This document shows positions 24,922-33,398 of a stretch of DNA of 64,000 nt, piece by piece. A program made the position numbers and the translations under genes. Each line of letters starts with the position of its first letter. Within the stretch, counting starts at the first letter, position 1. Below the pieces are notes generated by a model. It searched no databases, had not been told where the DNA came from, and saw only the letters and a list, made by a program, of their open reading frames with translations. This DNA comes from SZUA-22 sp963751695 (lineage in GTDB: Bacteria > Bacteroidota > Ignavibacteria > Ignavibacteriales > Melioribacteraceae), in assembly GCA_963751695.1 (NCBI GenBank), contig CAVVVP010000009.1, forward strand, positions 186,001 to 250,000, given 5' to 3'.

Positions 24922-26283
24922 ATGAAAAAAGTCCTTATTCTTGGCTCTGGCCAGAGCAGTCCATTTCTAATTTCTTACATGTTAGAGCAAGCTGAAAAGT
25001 ATGATTGGTTTGTAACAGTTGCAGACTACGACTATGAATCAGCTTGCGAAAAAGTTCGCACTCACCCCAAAGGTAAAGCTGTAAAGTTTGATGTAAATGA
25101 TGAAAATTTGAGAAATTGTTTGATTGAAGATTCAGATATTGTAATTAACTTCTTAGCCCCCCCTTATCAGTATCTAATTGCACTTGATTGTTTAACTCAT
25201 AGTAAATCAGTTATTTCAGCCAGCTACGAAAATTCAAGAGTTGGTCTGCTCAACAAAGACGCAAAACGTAAGGGAATATTAATTTTAAATGAAATGGGTC
25301 TTGATCCAGGAATGGACCATATGTCTGCTATGCAAATAATTCAGAGGATTAGAGACAATGGGGGTTACATTAGCAGTTTTGTTTCGTATGGCAGTGGTGT
25401 CCCAGCTCCCGAGGTAGATTCAAACCCTTTGCGATATGCGATTACATGGAATCCTCGTAACGTTGTTATGGCTGGGGATGTCGGTGCTCTTTACTTAGAG
25501 AAGGGCCAAATGAAAGTTGTACCTCACGAGCAACTATTTAATCGAACATGGAGTGTTGAGGTTGACGGTGTCGGTACTTTTGAAGCTTACCCCAACAGAG
25601 ATTCACTCGTTTACAAAGATGTATTCAAGCTTGGTAAAGTTCACACAATGATAAGAGGAACACTGAGATATCCAGGATGGAGTGAAACATGGACTCAGAT
25701 AGTAAAACTGGGTTTCCCCAATGAATACTTGAAGATTCCTGATCTGAATAAAATGACTTACGCTCAGTTTACTGAAATGTTCTTACCTCTAAATGCAAAT
25801 GGGAGTAAGCTTAATACTAGAGTTGCAAATTATCTAAAGATTAGTCCTACCGGAATAATAATGGAAAATCTCAAATGGCTAGGACTATTCAGCGAAGAAC
25901 TAATTGGTAGTAAAGTATCTACTGCAGCCGATGTGTTTCAGAAAATCCTAATTGATAAAATGCCTCTTCCAGAAGGGGCACGCGATATGGTAATGCTTAT
26001 TCATGAAATCGATGCAGAGTATCCCAATGAAAATAGGCGTGAAAAACACAATTCAACACTTGTGCATTATGGTGAACCAAATGGAATAACAGCGATTGCT
26101 AAAACTGTAGGAGCCCCTGCTGGAATTGCTGCAAAGCTTATTCTAACTGGGGAGTTAACTCTTACTGGTACTCATATTCCAACACATCCCGAGATTTACA
26201 AAAAAGTTTTAGCTGAGTTGAAAGAATTAAATCTGGAGTTTGTTGAAAAAGTTGAAGAAATTCCCTTTGAGGGTTCTGAATAG
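24922..26283 (+). CDS. Saccharopine dehydrogenase family protein
   Basis: A 453-residue NAD(P)-dependent oxidoreductase. The N-terminal Rossmann fold begins at once (KKVLILGSGQSSPFLISYM), followed by DIVINFLAPPYQ near residue 75 and the family motif NEMGLDPGMDHMSAM near 128. The C-terminal catalytic part holds YRxxxRYPGW-like GTLRYPGWSETW. This matches saccharopine dehydrogenase of the LYS9/AASS type (glutamate-forming), which interconverts saccharopine and aminoadipate semialdehyde plus glutamate. No other lysine-pathway gene is nearby, so degradation, a linked lysine-to-aminoadipate route or another substrate is possible. GGAAG lies before the ATG. Its end is four bases from the convergent cupin gene. 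Confidence 0.88.
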   Translation: MKKVLILGSGQSSPFLISYMLEQAEKYDWFVTVADYDYESACEKVRTHPKGKAVKFDVNDENLRNCLIEDSDIVINFLAPPYQYLIALDCLTHSKSVISASYENSRVGLLNKDAKRKGILILNEMGLDPGMDHMSAMQIIQRIRDNGGYISSFVSYGSGVPAPEVDSNPLRYAITWNPRNVVMAGDVGALYLEKGQMKVVPHEQLFNRTWSVEVDGVGTFEAYPNRDSLVYKDVFKLGKVHTMIRGTLRYPGWSETWTQIVKLGFPNEYLKIPDLNKMTYAQFTEMFLPLNANGSKLNTRVANYLKISPTGIIMENLKWLGLFSEELIGSKVSTAADVFQKILIDKMPLPEGARDMVMLIHEIDAEYPNENRREKHNSTLVHYGEPNGITAIAKTVGAPAGIAAKLILTGELTLTGTHIPTHPEIYKKVLAELKELNLEFVEKVEEIPFEGSE

Positions 26284-26286
26284 AAT

Positions 26287-26601
26287 TTAATTATAAGTAA
26301 CTGTTAACCAAATAGTTTTCCGTTCTTGACTTGTACTTACTACTCTATGAAGTTGGTGAGCATGAATTATAATATAATCTCCCTTACTCATTTCAAAAGC
26401 AGGACCATCCTTATATTCTATTGTTGCTTTGCCTTCAAGTACTATCACAAATTCGTTTTGATCTTGATCATACCAGAAGCCAGATGGGGATGCATGGCCA
26501 TCTGAAACAACTCTTTCGATCTTTAAATTCTTAGATTCATGTAAAGTTTTGAACAATTCATCTGCAACCAGATTGGGAATATTACTAAAAATATTATCCA
26601 T
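26287..26601 (-). CDS. Small cupin-domain protein
   Basis: A 104-residue single-domain cupin. The two conserved motifs are visible: GFWYDQDQNEFVIVLEGKAT (motif 1, with the usual metal-binding histidines largely replaced) and KGDYIIIHAHQLHRV (motif 2, with His residues). The fold often binds a metal and a small molecule, but the substrate cannot be told. It is the last gene of a minus-strand run, 15 bases after the TPP enzyme gene, so it may act on the same metabolite or simply be co-transcribed. It resembles small cupins annotated only by fold. Confidence 0.75.
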   Translation of the reverse strand: MDNIFSNIPNLVADELFKTLHESKNLKIERVVSDGHASPSGFWYDQDQNEFVIVLEGKATIEYKDGPAFEMSKGDYIIIHAHQLHRVVSTSQERKTIWLTVTYN

Positions 26602-26616
26602 AACAATTAATTCAAC

Positions 26617-27768
26617 TTAGTAATCAACGACTATAATTCTTAACTCGTTTGATCTTTCAGCTTCTTCAAGAACTTCTGTAATCTCAAATATGTTTTGACT
26701 GTCAGTTATGCTCGTCATAAACTTATCATAGCCGGCTAGAATTCTAAGCAGTGCTGCTCTTGGAATCTGCTGACCACCCGTTGCTGCAGCAACTTTATTA
26801 TTGAATATTACAATTTTAATAGGAAGCTCACGAAGCGTAGCTTCTAGTAAACCTAAATGTCCAGCTGAAATAAATCCAAAATCACCTAGCAGAGCCCAGA
26901 CATTTCTGTTTCCAGCAAGATATGCTCCAATAGCCAAGGGTACGGATCCTCCAATGTAAGTAACCATATCGATGACATCAAAAGGTGGAAAGGCGTAAAC
27001 GCTTGAGGAACTTGTATCTCCAGTAACAATGTCTGCAGTAATGTTTTTGAATACGTCGAAAAATGGCTGCAAAACAATTGCTGAAAGTTTTTTACTTGGA
27101 GGAAGATCATGGGGAATACTTGGAATAATAGGTTTTGGAATTAAAGAAAAATCTTCTTTAAATTTTCTTTTACTATATACTTGAAATTGGTAGTCCGCAA
27201 AAACTGGATGCACAACATGTTGTAAAATATCTCGGTTATAGATAAAACTCTTACTCAAATTTTGTTCTTCAAACTCAATTTCTTTTTCAATATCGTCGGC
27301 ATCCACTATAAGAACACATGGCAACTTAGTCTTTTCTGATTCTTGGTAAGCATGTACAATATCATCATAAATCGCATCCGTTTCAGCTTTGATATATGGA
27401 ATAACCATTCCTCTTAAAAGTTTTTCAATCTCCATTATATTATCAGAATGAGCACCAGTTTTATCATCAAAAATTATCGTGACAAATCCGGCTGAAATAC
27501 TTGTGTAAAGTGAATCAATTACACTGTTTGCCGCCTTCGCAAATCCTTGTGCTTTAATTAAACAAGCAGATCTTTTCCCAACTATGCTTGCCCCATGTGA
27601 GATGGTATAAGCTACCTCTTCATGAAATGAGATAGGTAAGCGTTTCATGTTTATTTGGTTATAACTCTGAAAAGCTTCACTTGCTCCATATCCTGGAACG
27701 TGTGTGATTATTTCTACTCCCAGATTTTTGAGAGCATACCCTATTGCATCTGATACTGTTGCTTTCAT
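26617..27768 (-). CDS. Thiamine-pyrophosphate-dependent enzyme, IorA-like or 2-oxoacid decarboxylase-like
   Basis: A 383-residue TPP enzyme. The N-terminal pyrimidine-binding domain includes the catalytic Glu context SFHEEVAYTISHGAS (about residue 50) and VPGYGASEAF. The C-terminal diphosphate-binding domain shows GDFGFISAGHLGLLEA near residue 291 through to IFNNKVAAATGGQQ, where TGGQ is typical of indolepyruvate:ferredoxin oxidoreductase alpha subunits. It lacks the Fe-S cluster domain and the gamma-subunit partner of that complex, and at 383 residues it is shorter than IorA (about 600). A decarboxylase acting on a phosphono-, sulfo- or arylpyruvate is an alternative. It sits in an operon with an MscS channel and a cupin. 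Confidence 0.72.
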   Translation of the reverse strand: MKATVSDAIGYALKNLGVEIITHVPGYGASEAFQSYNQINMKRLPISFHEEVAYTISHGASIVGKRSACLIKAQGFAKAANSVIDSLYTSISAGFVTIIFDDKTGAHSDNIMEIEKLLRGMVIPYIKAETDAIYDDIVHAYQESEKTKLPCVLIVDADDIEKEIEFEEQNLSKSFIYNRDILQHVVHPVFADYQFQVYSKRKFKEDFSLIPKPIIPSIPHDLPPSKKLSAIVLQPFFDVFKNITADIVTGDTSSSSVYAFPPFDVIDMVTYIGGSVPLAIGAYLAGNRNVWALLGDFGFISAGHLGLLEATLRELPIKIVIFNNKVAAATGGQQIPRAALLRILAGYDKFMTSITDSQNIFEITEVLEEAERSNELRIIVVDY

Positions 27769-27777
27769 TTATAAATC

Positions 27778-29007
27778 CTATTCTAAATTGCCTTTTAATT
27801 CTTTAAAATCATATCCAGTTGGATTCTGGAAAACTTTCAATTCAAATTTTGGAACTACCGCCATGATGTGATCGAATATGTCAGATTGAATATCTTCATA
27901 CTTTACCCATTGAGTTGTATTTGCGAAGATATAGATCTCAATCGGTAATCCATCAGGACCTAGAGGTAATTGTCTTACAAGGAAAGTCAAGCTATCATCT
28001 ACATCACTTCTTTGATGGAGATATACTTTTAAGTATTCTCTAAACGTTCCTACATTTGTGAGCCTTCTTCCGTTTATCATCTCTGAAACATCAACATCAT
28101 TCCGAGAATTGAACTCATCTACTTCTGTTTGCTTCTCCTCCAGATAGGTTTTTAGTAACTGAATTTTTTTAAATTTTTGGAACATATTGTCATCAACAAA
28201 CTTAATGCTGGAAACATCAATATATATTGCCCGTTTAATTCTTCTTCCTCCAGTTTCTTGCATTCCTCTCCAGTTTTTAAAAGAGTCCTGGATTAACGTT
28301 ACTGTCGGTAGTACCGTTATTGTCTTATCAAAGTTTCTTATCTTTACCGTGTGTAGAGAGAGATCCATAACATCACCATCAACACCTTGCTTTGGGACCT
28401 CAATCCAGTCGCCGATTTTTACAAGATCATAGGATGCAATTTGTATGCTCGCGATAAAAGAGAGTATGGTATCTTTGAATATTAATAGAAGCACCGCACT
28501 GATTGCCCCTAATCCGGCAAAGAGTCCCCAAAAATCTTGACCGGTGAGAATACCGAAAATTAGAATAGCCCCAATTATCCCTAGTATAATTTTTATTACC
28601 TGTGCATAACTTTTAAGGGGTCTATCTTGAAATTTTTCAAATTTTTGTACTAGTTCAACAAAAGCATCAATAAAACCATTAAGAATTAAAATTATTATTA
28701 ATGTAACAACTGCCGAGAGAACACTATCTATAGTACTTTCAATAGCATCATTGAAAATTTGGAATTGACTTATAACAATCACAGGGACTATATAGGATGC
28801 TTTTTTTAGTATACTTTCATTCAGGAGTATATCATCATAATCAGTTTTTGTCTTTTGAACAAATTTTGTGATGTATCTTATTAATATTTTGTGCGTTAGA
28901 AAATATAATATGAAAGCTAGAAGCAACACACCAGCCGTCCTTAAGGCAATCGCTAAGATTGGATTTTCTATCATCCACATATCGATATTGTTTATTAGTG
29001 TATCCAT
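27778..29007 (-). CDS. MscS-family mechanosensitive ion channel (YbdG-like)
   Basis: A 409-residue inner-membrane channel. Four or more hydrophobic helices fill residues 15-190 (ILAIALRTAGVLLLAFILYF, ASYIVPVIVISQFQIF, VVTLIIILILNGFIDAFVEL, IILGIIGAILIFGIL). The pore-lining segment GLFAGLGAISAVLLLIFKD and the following beta domain (VGDWIEVP-like KIGDWIEVPKQGVDGDVMDL) are diagnostic for MscS. The long C-terminal domain is as in E. coli YbdG/MscM-type channels. The protein protects cells from hypo-osmotic shock. Gaps of six and nine bases to its neighbours indicate one operon with the GNAT and TPP-enzyme genes. Confidence 0.9.
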   Translation of the reverse strand: MDTLINNIDMWMIENPILAIALRTAGVLLLAFILYFLTHKILIRYITKFVQKTKTDYDDILLNESILKKASYIVPVIVISQFQIFNDAIESTIDSVLSAVVTLIIILILNGFIDAFVELVQKFEKFQDRPLKSYAQVIKIILGIIGAILIFGILTGQDFWGLFAGLGAISAVLLLIFKDTILSFIASIQIASYDLVKIGDWIEVPKQGVDGDVMDLSLHTVKIRNFDKTITVLPTVTLIQDSFKNWRGMQETGGRRIKRAIYIDVSSIKFVDDNMFQKFKKIQLLKTYLEEKQTEVDEFNSRNDVDVSEMINGRRLTNVGTFREYLKVYLHQRSDVDDSLTFLVRQLPLGPDGLPIEIYIFANTTQWVKYEDIQSDIFDHIMAVVPKFELKVFQNPTGYDFKELKGNLE

Positions 29008-29013
29008 TTTTAT

Positions 29014-29496
29014 TTACTCATTTAAATTAGCAAGATCATCAATTTCTTTTTCTGTTAATCTGAAAACAGTCCATTCATCCATAGGTTTTGCACCGATACT
29101 CTTGTAAAACTTTATTGCTGGATCATTCCAGTCTAGAACCGACCACTCAAACCGTGCACAATAATTTTCTTTTGCAACATTGGCTAAATATTTCAATAAT
29201 TCTTTTCCAACTCCATTACCTCTCATTTCAGGTAAGACAAAAACATCTTCCAAGTATAAACCACGCTTACCTTTGAATGTAGAGTAATTAAAAAAGTATA
29301 GTGCAAATCCCACTGGCTCATCATCTATAAATGCAATTACTGTTTTCGTATTTGAATTATCACCAAAAAGAGTTTTTCTAAGTTCTTCTGGATTTGTGGA
29401 AACTTCATGCGTAAGCTTTTCATATTCAGCTAGTTTGCAGATGAAATTAAAGATAATCTCAGTATCTTCACTTGTTGCTTTTTTAATGGTTAACAA
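29014..29496 (-). CDS. GNAT acetyltransferase, spermidine/diamine acetyltransferase-like
   Basis: A single GNAT domain of about 160 residues. It contains YLEDVFVLPEMRGNGVGKEL with the acetyl-CoA-binding RGNGVG loop, and a C-terminal part (FEWSVLDWNDPAIKFYKSIG, then GAKPMDEWTVFRL) that closely follows the spermidine/spermine N1-acetyltransferase family. The frame runs upstream to 29658, but that extension overlaps the start of the divergent EamA gene and would precede the domain. I chose TTG at 29496, which puts TIKKATSED at the start as in the family; the ribosome site is weak. Likely activity: acetylation of a polyamine or thialysine-like amine. It is first in the operon with the MscS channel. 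Confidence 0.8.
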   Translation of the reverse strand: MLTIKKATSEDTEIIFNFICKLAEYEKLTHEVSTNPEELRKTLFGDNSNTKTVIAFIDDEPVGFALYFFNYSTFKGKRGLYLEDVFVLPEMRGNGVGKELLKYLANVAKENYCARFEWSVLDWNDPAIKFYKSIGAKPMDEWTVFRLTEKEIDDLANLNE

Positions 29497-29593
29497 ATTA
29501 TCTCTTTCAACTTTTAATAAATTACTTTCAATATAAAATTTAATAAAAATTATACTTCTTAATTTGATAGTATGATTTAAATCAAAGGTAATA

Positions 29594-30490
29594 TTGGAAC
29601 AAAATGTTAAAATAAAAGCATATTCTGCATGGGTTGCCATTTGTATAATATGGGGCACAACCTACCTAGCCATAAGAATTGGTGTTGAAGGAATGCCTCC
29701 TTTTCTTTTTGCTTCTCCCAGATGGATATTAGCAGGAATTATTTATTTAGCGATATTGAAATTTCGGGGATATAGTTTTCCACAAAAGTCTGATTTCAAA
29801 CATATCGTTGTTGTTGGACTCCTTCTGCTCGGAGTTGGGAATGGAATGGTGGTTTTAGCTGAAAAGTGGGTGCCAAGCGGGCTTGCAGCTCTTTTAATGA
29901 CAACAGTTCCGTTTGTTATTGTGATAGTAGAAAGTGTAATTTTTAAAAAGAGAAAGCTAAATGCTTTTATAATTTCTGGAATATTAATTGGCTTCTTAGG
30001 CGTTCTTATCATTCTTGGGAGCAATGTGAATGAGCTATTAAATGAAGAGAATAAATTGGGGGTCATTTTTATTTTTATTGGCTTAACCGCATGGGGGAGC
30101 GGATCGGTTTATTCAAAGTATAATAAACTATCCGTGCATCCGTTTATGGGTGCAGCCTTTCAAATGCTTTTTGCTGGTATTTTTCAATCAATTATTGGAT
30201 TACTCCTTGGTGAAGCAACAAATTTTTATATGGATTTTAACAGTCTGCTAGCTCTAATTTATTTATTTCTATTTGGGTCGATGATTGGGTATGCATCTTA
30301 CATGTATGCCATTGAACATTTGCCAGTCTCATTTGTATCAACCTATACATACATTAATCCAGTGATAGCGTTGTTTGTAGGATGGTTATTTTTGGATGAA
30401 AATATGACATTACAAATAATTGCGGCGGCGTGTATAATATTTGTTGGAATTTATCTTGTCAATAGAGGAAACAAACTATCCAGAGATTGA
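29594..30490 (+). CDS. EamA-family (DMT superfamily) transporter
   Basis: A 298-residue membrane protein with ten predicted helices arranged as two EamA repeats (AWVAICIIWGTTYLAIRIGV at the start; WGSGSVYSKYN opens the second half). The PRWILAGIIYL segment is typical. Members export amino acids or other metabolites; the substrate here is unknown. The start is TTG at 29594 with AAAGGT five bases upstream; an ATG at 29604 is out of frame. It diverges from the GNAT gene, with about 100 bases between the chosen starts. Confidence 0.85.
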   Translation: MEQNVKIKAYSAWVAICIIWGTTYLAIRIGVEGMPPFLFASPRWILAGIIYLAILKFRGYSFPQKSDFKHIVVVGLLLLGVGNGMVVLAEKWVPSGLAALLMTTVPFVIVIVESVIFKKRKLNAFIISGILIGFLGVLIILGSNVNELLNEENKLGVIFIFIGLTAWGSGSVYSKYNKLSVHPFMGAAFQMLFAGIFQSIIGLLLGEATNFYMDFNSLLALIYLFLFGSMIGYASYMYAIEHLPVSFVSTYTYINPVIALFVGWLFLDENMTLQIIAAACIIFVGIYLVNRGNKLSRD

Positions 30491-30553
30491 GTTTTAATTT
30501 TATCAACTCACTTTAATCTCTTCAATAATTGCTTGGTCCAATTTTGTAAGCAT

Positions 30554-31135
30554 TTACTCCAAGATGTTAAGAAGAAACCGGAAAAATTCTGTGGATAATT
30601 GTGGAACTTTCTGATATTTATCTAGGCTAAATTTTCTGCTCAGTTTTAAGAAACTGCAATTCTCGATGTGATCAGCGTGACTTATAGTACATTTCTGATA
30701 ATTGTTTTGCTCATAATGATATTGCCATGGAGTCTCTCCAACACTGATGAATACTTGATGTGCTGTAAATTCTTCAATTCCAGAAATGAGATTCTCCCGA
30801 AAAAAATCTAGTGATTTATACTGCAGATGGAGTGTCGAGCTAAAGAATTTACCCCACCAGAACATTGTTCGAAAAGCAAAAATATTGTTCTTTTTGAATA
30901 GAGCGGGATAATCAAGCACGAGATAGGGAAGGCCATTATAATTTTCACCCTTAGATATCTTACCTGAAGTTATATCCAGGGTATTTGGAAAATTAAAGGA
31001 TCTATCACATAACTGCTCTCTAATTGAACTTTCTGTCTCCTTAAAAATCGATTCTAACTTTTTAATAATCTCAGATTTAGTAAGTAGAAAATCTGTATCC
31101 TTGATAAGGGATATTTCTTTTTTTGTTAAATTCAA
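30554..31135 (-). CDS. Conserved hypothetical protein
   Basis: A 193-residue soluble protein, probably all-alpha at the start (ISLIKDTDFLLTKSEIIKKL). A conserved-looking core follows: KISKGENYNGLPYLVLDYP, then IFAFRTMFWWGKFFSSTLHL. I recall similar proteins in Bacteroidota, none with a known function. There is no signal peptide and no membrane helix. It is convergent with the EamA gene and divergent from the aldo/keto reductase gene, so it is probably a single-gene unit. No ribosome site is obvious. Confidence 0.65.
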   Translation of the reverse strand: MNLTKKEISLIKDTDFLLTKSEIIKKLESIFKETESSIREQLCDRSFNFPNTLDITSGKISKGENYNGLPYLVLDYPALFKKNNIFAFRTMFWWGKFFSSTLHLQYKSLDFFRENLISGIEEFTAHQVFISVGETPWQYHYEQNNYQKCTISHADHIENCSFLKLSRKFSLDKYQKVPQLSTEFFRFLLNILE

Positions 31136-31241
31136 ACTTGCAAGTATTGGGCTTATAATATTTATATTTATTTTTGAATGTAAGTCAATTTAATTCTATT
31201 CAAAAGTAGAATCAAGAATTTAATATATACTAGGAGGTAAT

Positions 31242-32240
31242 ATGGAATACAGATATTTAGGCAGATCAGGACTTCAAGTTTCGGTTCTATCCTACGGTGC
31301 GTGGGTTACGTTTAATGATCAAATTGGAAATGATTTGGCGTACGATTGCATGAAAGAAGCATATGATGCTGGTGTGAACTTTTTTGACAACGCTGAAGCT
31401 TATTCAGCGGGTGAAGCGGAAGTAATGATGGGAAAAGTTATAAATAAAGCTGGCTGGAAGAGATCTGATCTGGTGATCTCAACAAAGATATTCTTTGGTG
31501 GAAAAGGTGTTAATGATAGAGGACTTTCTAGAAAACATATCTTTGAAGGTACCGATGCAGCATTAAAAAGATTGGATATGGAGTATGTCGATTTGATATT
31601 CTGTCATCGTCCAGATTTTTACACTCCAATGGAAGAAACTGTAAGAGCCATGAACCAAATAATAGATCAAGGAAAAGCTTTTTACTGGGGAACAAGTGAA
31701 TGGACTGCAACTCAGATAATGGAAGCATATGAAATTGCTAGAAGAGAACATCTAATTCCTCCACTAATGGAGCAACCACAATATAATATGTTCACTAGGC
31801 AGAAGGTGGAGAAAGATTATTTGCCATTATACGAAAAGATTGGATTAGGAACTACTATTTGGAGTCCATTGATGAGCGGATTGCTAACCGGTAAATATAA
31901 TGATGGAATTCCCGAAGACAGTAGGTTGGCTCTTGGTGGCTATGAATGGTTGAAAGACACAATTCTTTCAGACGAAGGTAAGAAAAATATTGGAAAAGTT
32001 AGAGAACTAACAAAATTAGCTGGGGAACTTGGAATTTCGATGACAGATATGGCTCTTGCATGGACTGCAAAAAATCCTAATGTAAGTACTGTTATTACCG
32101 GTGCTTCAAAAGCCCAGCAAGTGAAAGATAATATGAAAGTAATCAATCACCTAATTTTGTTAACTCCAGATGTAATGGAGAAAATAGATGCTATTCTTGA
32201 CAATAAACCTCGGCAAGAAAGAGATTGGAGAGTTGGTTAA
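31242..32240 (+). CDS. Aldo/keto reductase of the potassium-channel beta-subunit-like group
   Basis: A 332-residue NADPH-dependent oxidoreductase with a TIM-barrel fold. Catalytic residues are visible: Asp and Tyr in FFDNAEAYSAGEAE, Lys in VISTKIFFGG and His in LIFCHRPD. The NADPH-binding GTSEWTATQIMEAY and the later GLGTTIWSPLMSGLLTGKY match the AKR subgroup that includes Kv-channel beta subunits and bacterial YghZ-like enzymes. It reduces aldehydes or ketones; the physiological substrate is unknown. AGGAGG lies six bases before the ATG. A strong terminator follows. Confidence 0.9.
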   Translation: MEYRYLGRSGLQVSVLSYGAWVTFNDQIGNDLAYDCMKEAYDAGVNFFDNAEAYSAGEAEVMMGKVINKAGWKRSDLVISTKIFFGGKGVNDRGLSRKHIFEGTDAALKRLDMEYVDLIFCHRPDFYTPMEETVRAMNQIIDQGKAFYWGTSEWTATQIMEAYEIARREHLIPPLMEQPQYNMFTRQKVEKDYLPLYEKIGLGTTIWSPLMSGLLTGKYNDGIPEDSRLALGGYEWLKDTILSDEGKKNIGKVRELTKLAGELGISMTDMALAWTAKNPNVSTVITGASKAQQVKDNMKVINHLILLTPDVMEKIDAILDNKPRQERDWRVG

Positions 32241-32242
32241 AC

Positions 32243-32276
32243 AAAAAAGCCCAATCTTTTTAGATTGGGCTTTTTC
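32243..32276. terminator. Bidirectional terminator between convergent genes
   Basis: AGCCCAATCT and AGATTGGGCT form a 10-bp perfect stem with runs of A before and T after, lying between the convergent aldo/keto reductase and DUF481 genes. It serves both strands. Confidence 0.92.
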
Positions 32277-32292
32277 TAGCTTAATATTTATT

Positions 32293-33315
32293 TTACAATT
32301 CCCAACCAAATGATGTCTGAAGTACATAATCACTCTCAGATGCACCTTCTACAGGAACACTATCGTAATTCAATGTGTACCCCAGTTTAACATAGAAATC
32401 ATAAGGAAGATCATATTTAATATCAAACTTAAAGTCTGCTCTATATCTGTCACTTCCATCAATAGTTTTATATCCAAAAAGATTTGTTAGAAGGCTTAAG
32501 TCACCAAAATCAAACATATTGTATTCTATACCAAAATACGCTTCTGCTTCACTTCTATTTTCAATTGCTGGGTCTGTATATGTTTCAGAGTTCCAAGCAC
32601 CACCACCTTGTAAACCCAGATAAACATGGTTAGTTTGAATAACATAATTACCAAGACCGACTTTTGGATTTGATCTTAAATCCAACTTTTGCTCATCATT
32701 TTGTAAGAAACTAACGGCACCAATTACAAACCAATTTTTACCTAAAAAATAGGCATATGAGCCATTAATATCGGTTCTTTGAGTAGTTGCAACGCTATCT
32801 TGTGAATTCTTAACAGCATCATAAGATAGATCAGCTTGCCAATTATCGGTTAAGTATCCAAGCGCGCTCCTTAAACTAAATTGACTTACATTATTAGCTT
32901 TTGTAAATGTATAGCCTATGTCGATTGACGCACTTAATTGATCCCAAAATCCTGAATCTAATGGTTGAATATTTACGACATTAGATCGAACTGTATTAAT
33001 TTTTTCAGAAGTATTGGTGATGATAATTACATTCTCTTTATTGTTTGGATCAGTATTAATAGTTCCAATAACTCGTTTTCCATCAGATGAAGAAATTATA
33101 AAGATTCTTTTCGAATATATTTCCTTAACTCCTATCCATTCCACCTCAAAATCATTTTCACTGTAAGAGGTCTCAATTTTGAGTACTCCAAATTTCAAAC
33201 TCTTTATCTCACCAATAGCAACTTCAGATTTGCTGAAAACTAATGAGTCATTCTGTGCAAATACTGAAGAAACGGTTATAAGTAGAGTAAAAAAAGTGAA
33301 TTTAATTAGATGCAT
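32293..33315 (-). CDS. DUF481-family outer membrane protein
   Basis: An exported protein of about 340 residues. After the signal peptide (HLIKFTFFTLLITVSSVFAQ) comes a soluble region of about 100 residues with beta strands (VKEIYSKRIFIISS), then alternating aromatic strands ending in FGWEL, typical of a DUF481/YdiY-like outer membrane barrel (LGLQGGGAWNSETY, YFGIEYNMFDF). The frame opens at 33378, but the ATG at 33315 has TGGAGA just upstream and starts the signal peptide, so I prefer it. The role of the family is unknown; some members respond to acid or salt. It follows the outer membrane gene at 33399 and could share its transcript. Confidence 0.8.
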   Translation of the reverse strand: MHLIKFTFFTLLITVSSVFAQNDSLVFSKSEVAIGEIKSLKFGVLKIETSYSENDFEVEWIGVKEIYSKRIFIISSSDGKRVIGTINTDPNNKENVIIITNTSEKINTVRSNVVNIQPLDSGFWDQLSASIDIGYTFTKANNVSQFSLRSALGYLTDNWQADLSYDAVKNSQDSVATTQRTDINGSYAYFLGKNWFVIGAVSFLQNDEQKLDLRSNPKVGLGNYVIQTNHVYLGLQGGGAWNSETYTDPAIENRSEAEAYFGIEYNMFDFGDLSLLTNLFGYKTIDGSDRYRADFKFDIKYDLPYDFYVKLGYTLNYDSVPVEGASESDYVLQTSFGWEL

Positions 33316-33398
33316 TGCGTCTCCATTAACTTTTAAAATTTTGAAGAGTAAGTTAATAATTATTGAAAAAGAGTCCAAGTCTGGTTTTGGGATTTAGG

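Noticed and set aside
29497..29658. Long N-terminus of the GNAT protein
   Set aside because: It would overlap the divergent EamA gene and add about 50 residues before the normal start of the domain.
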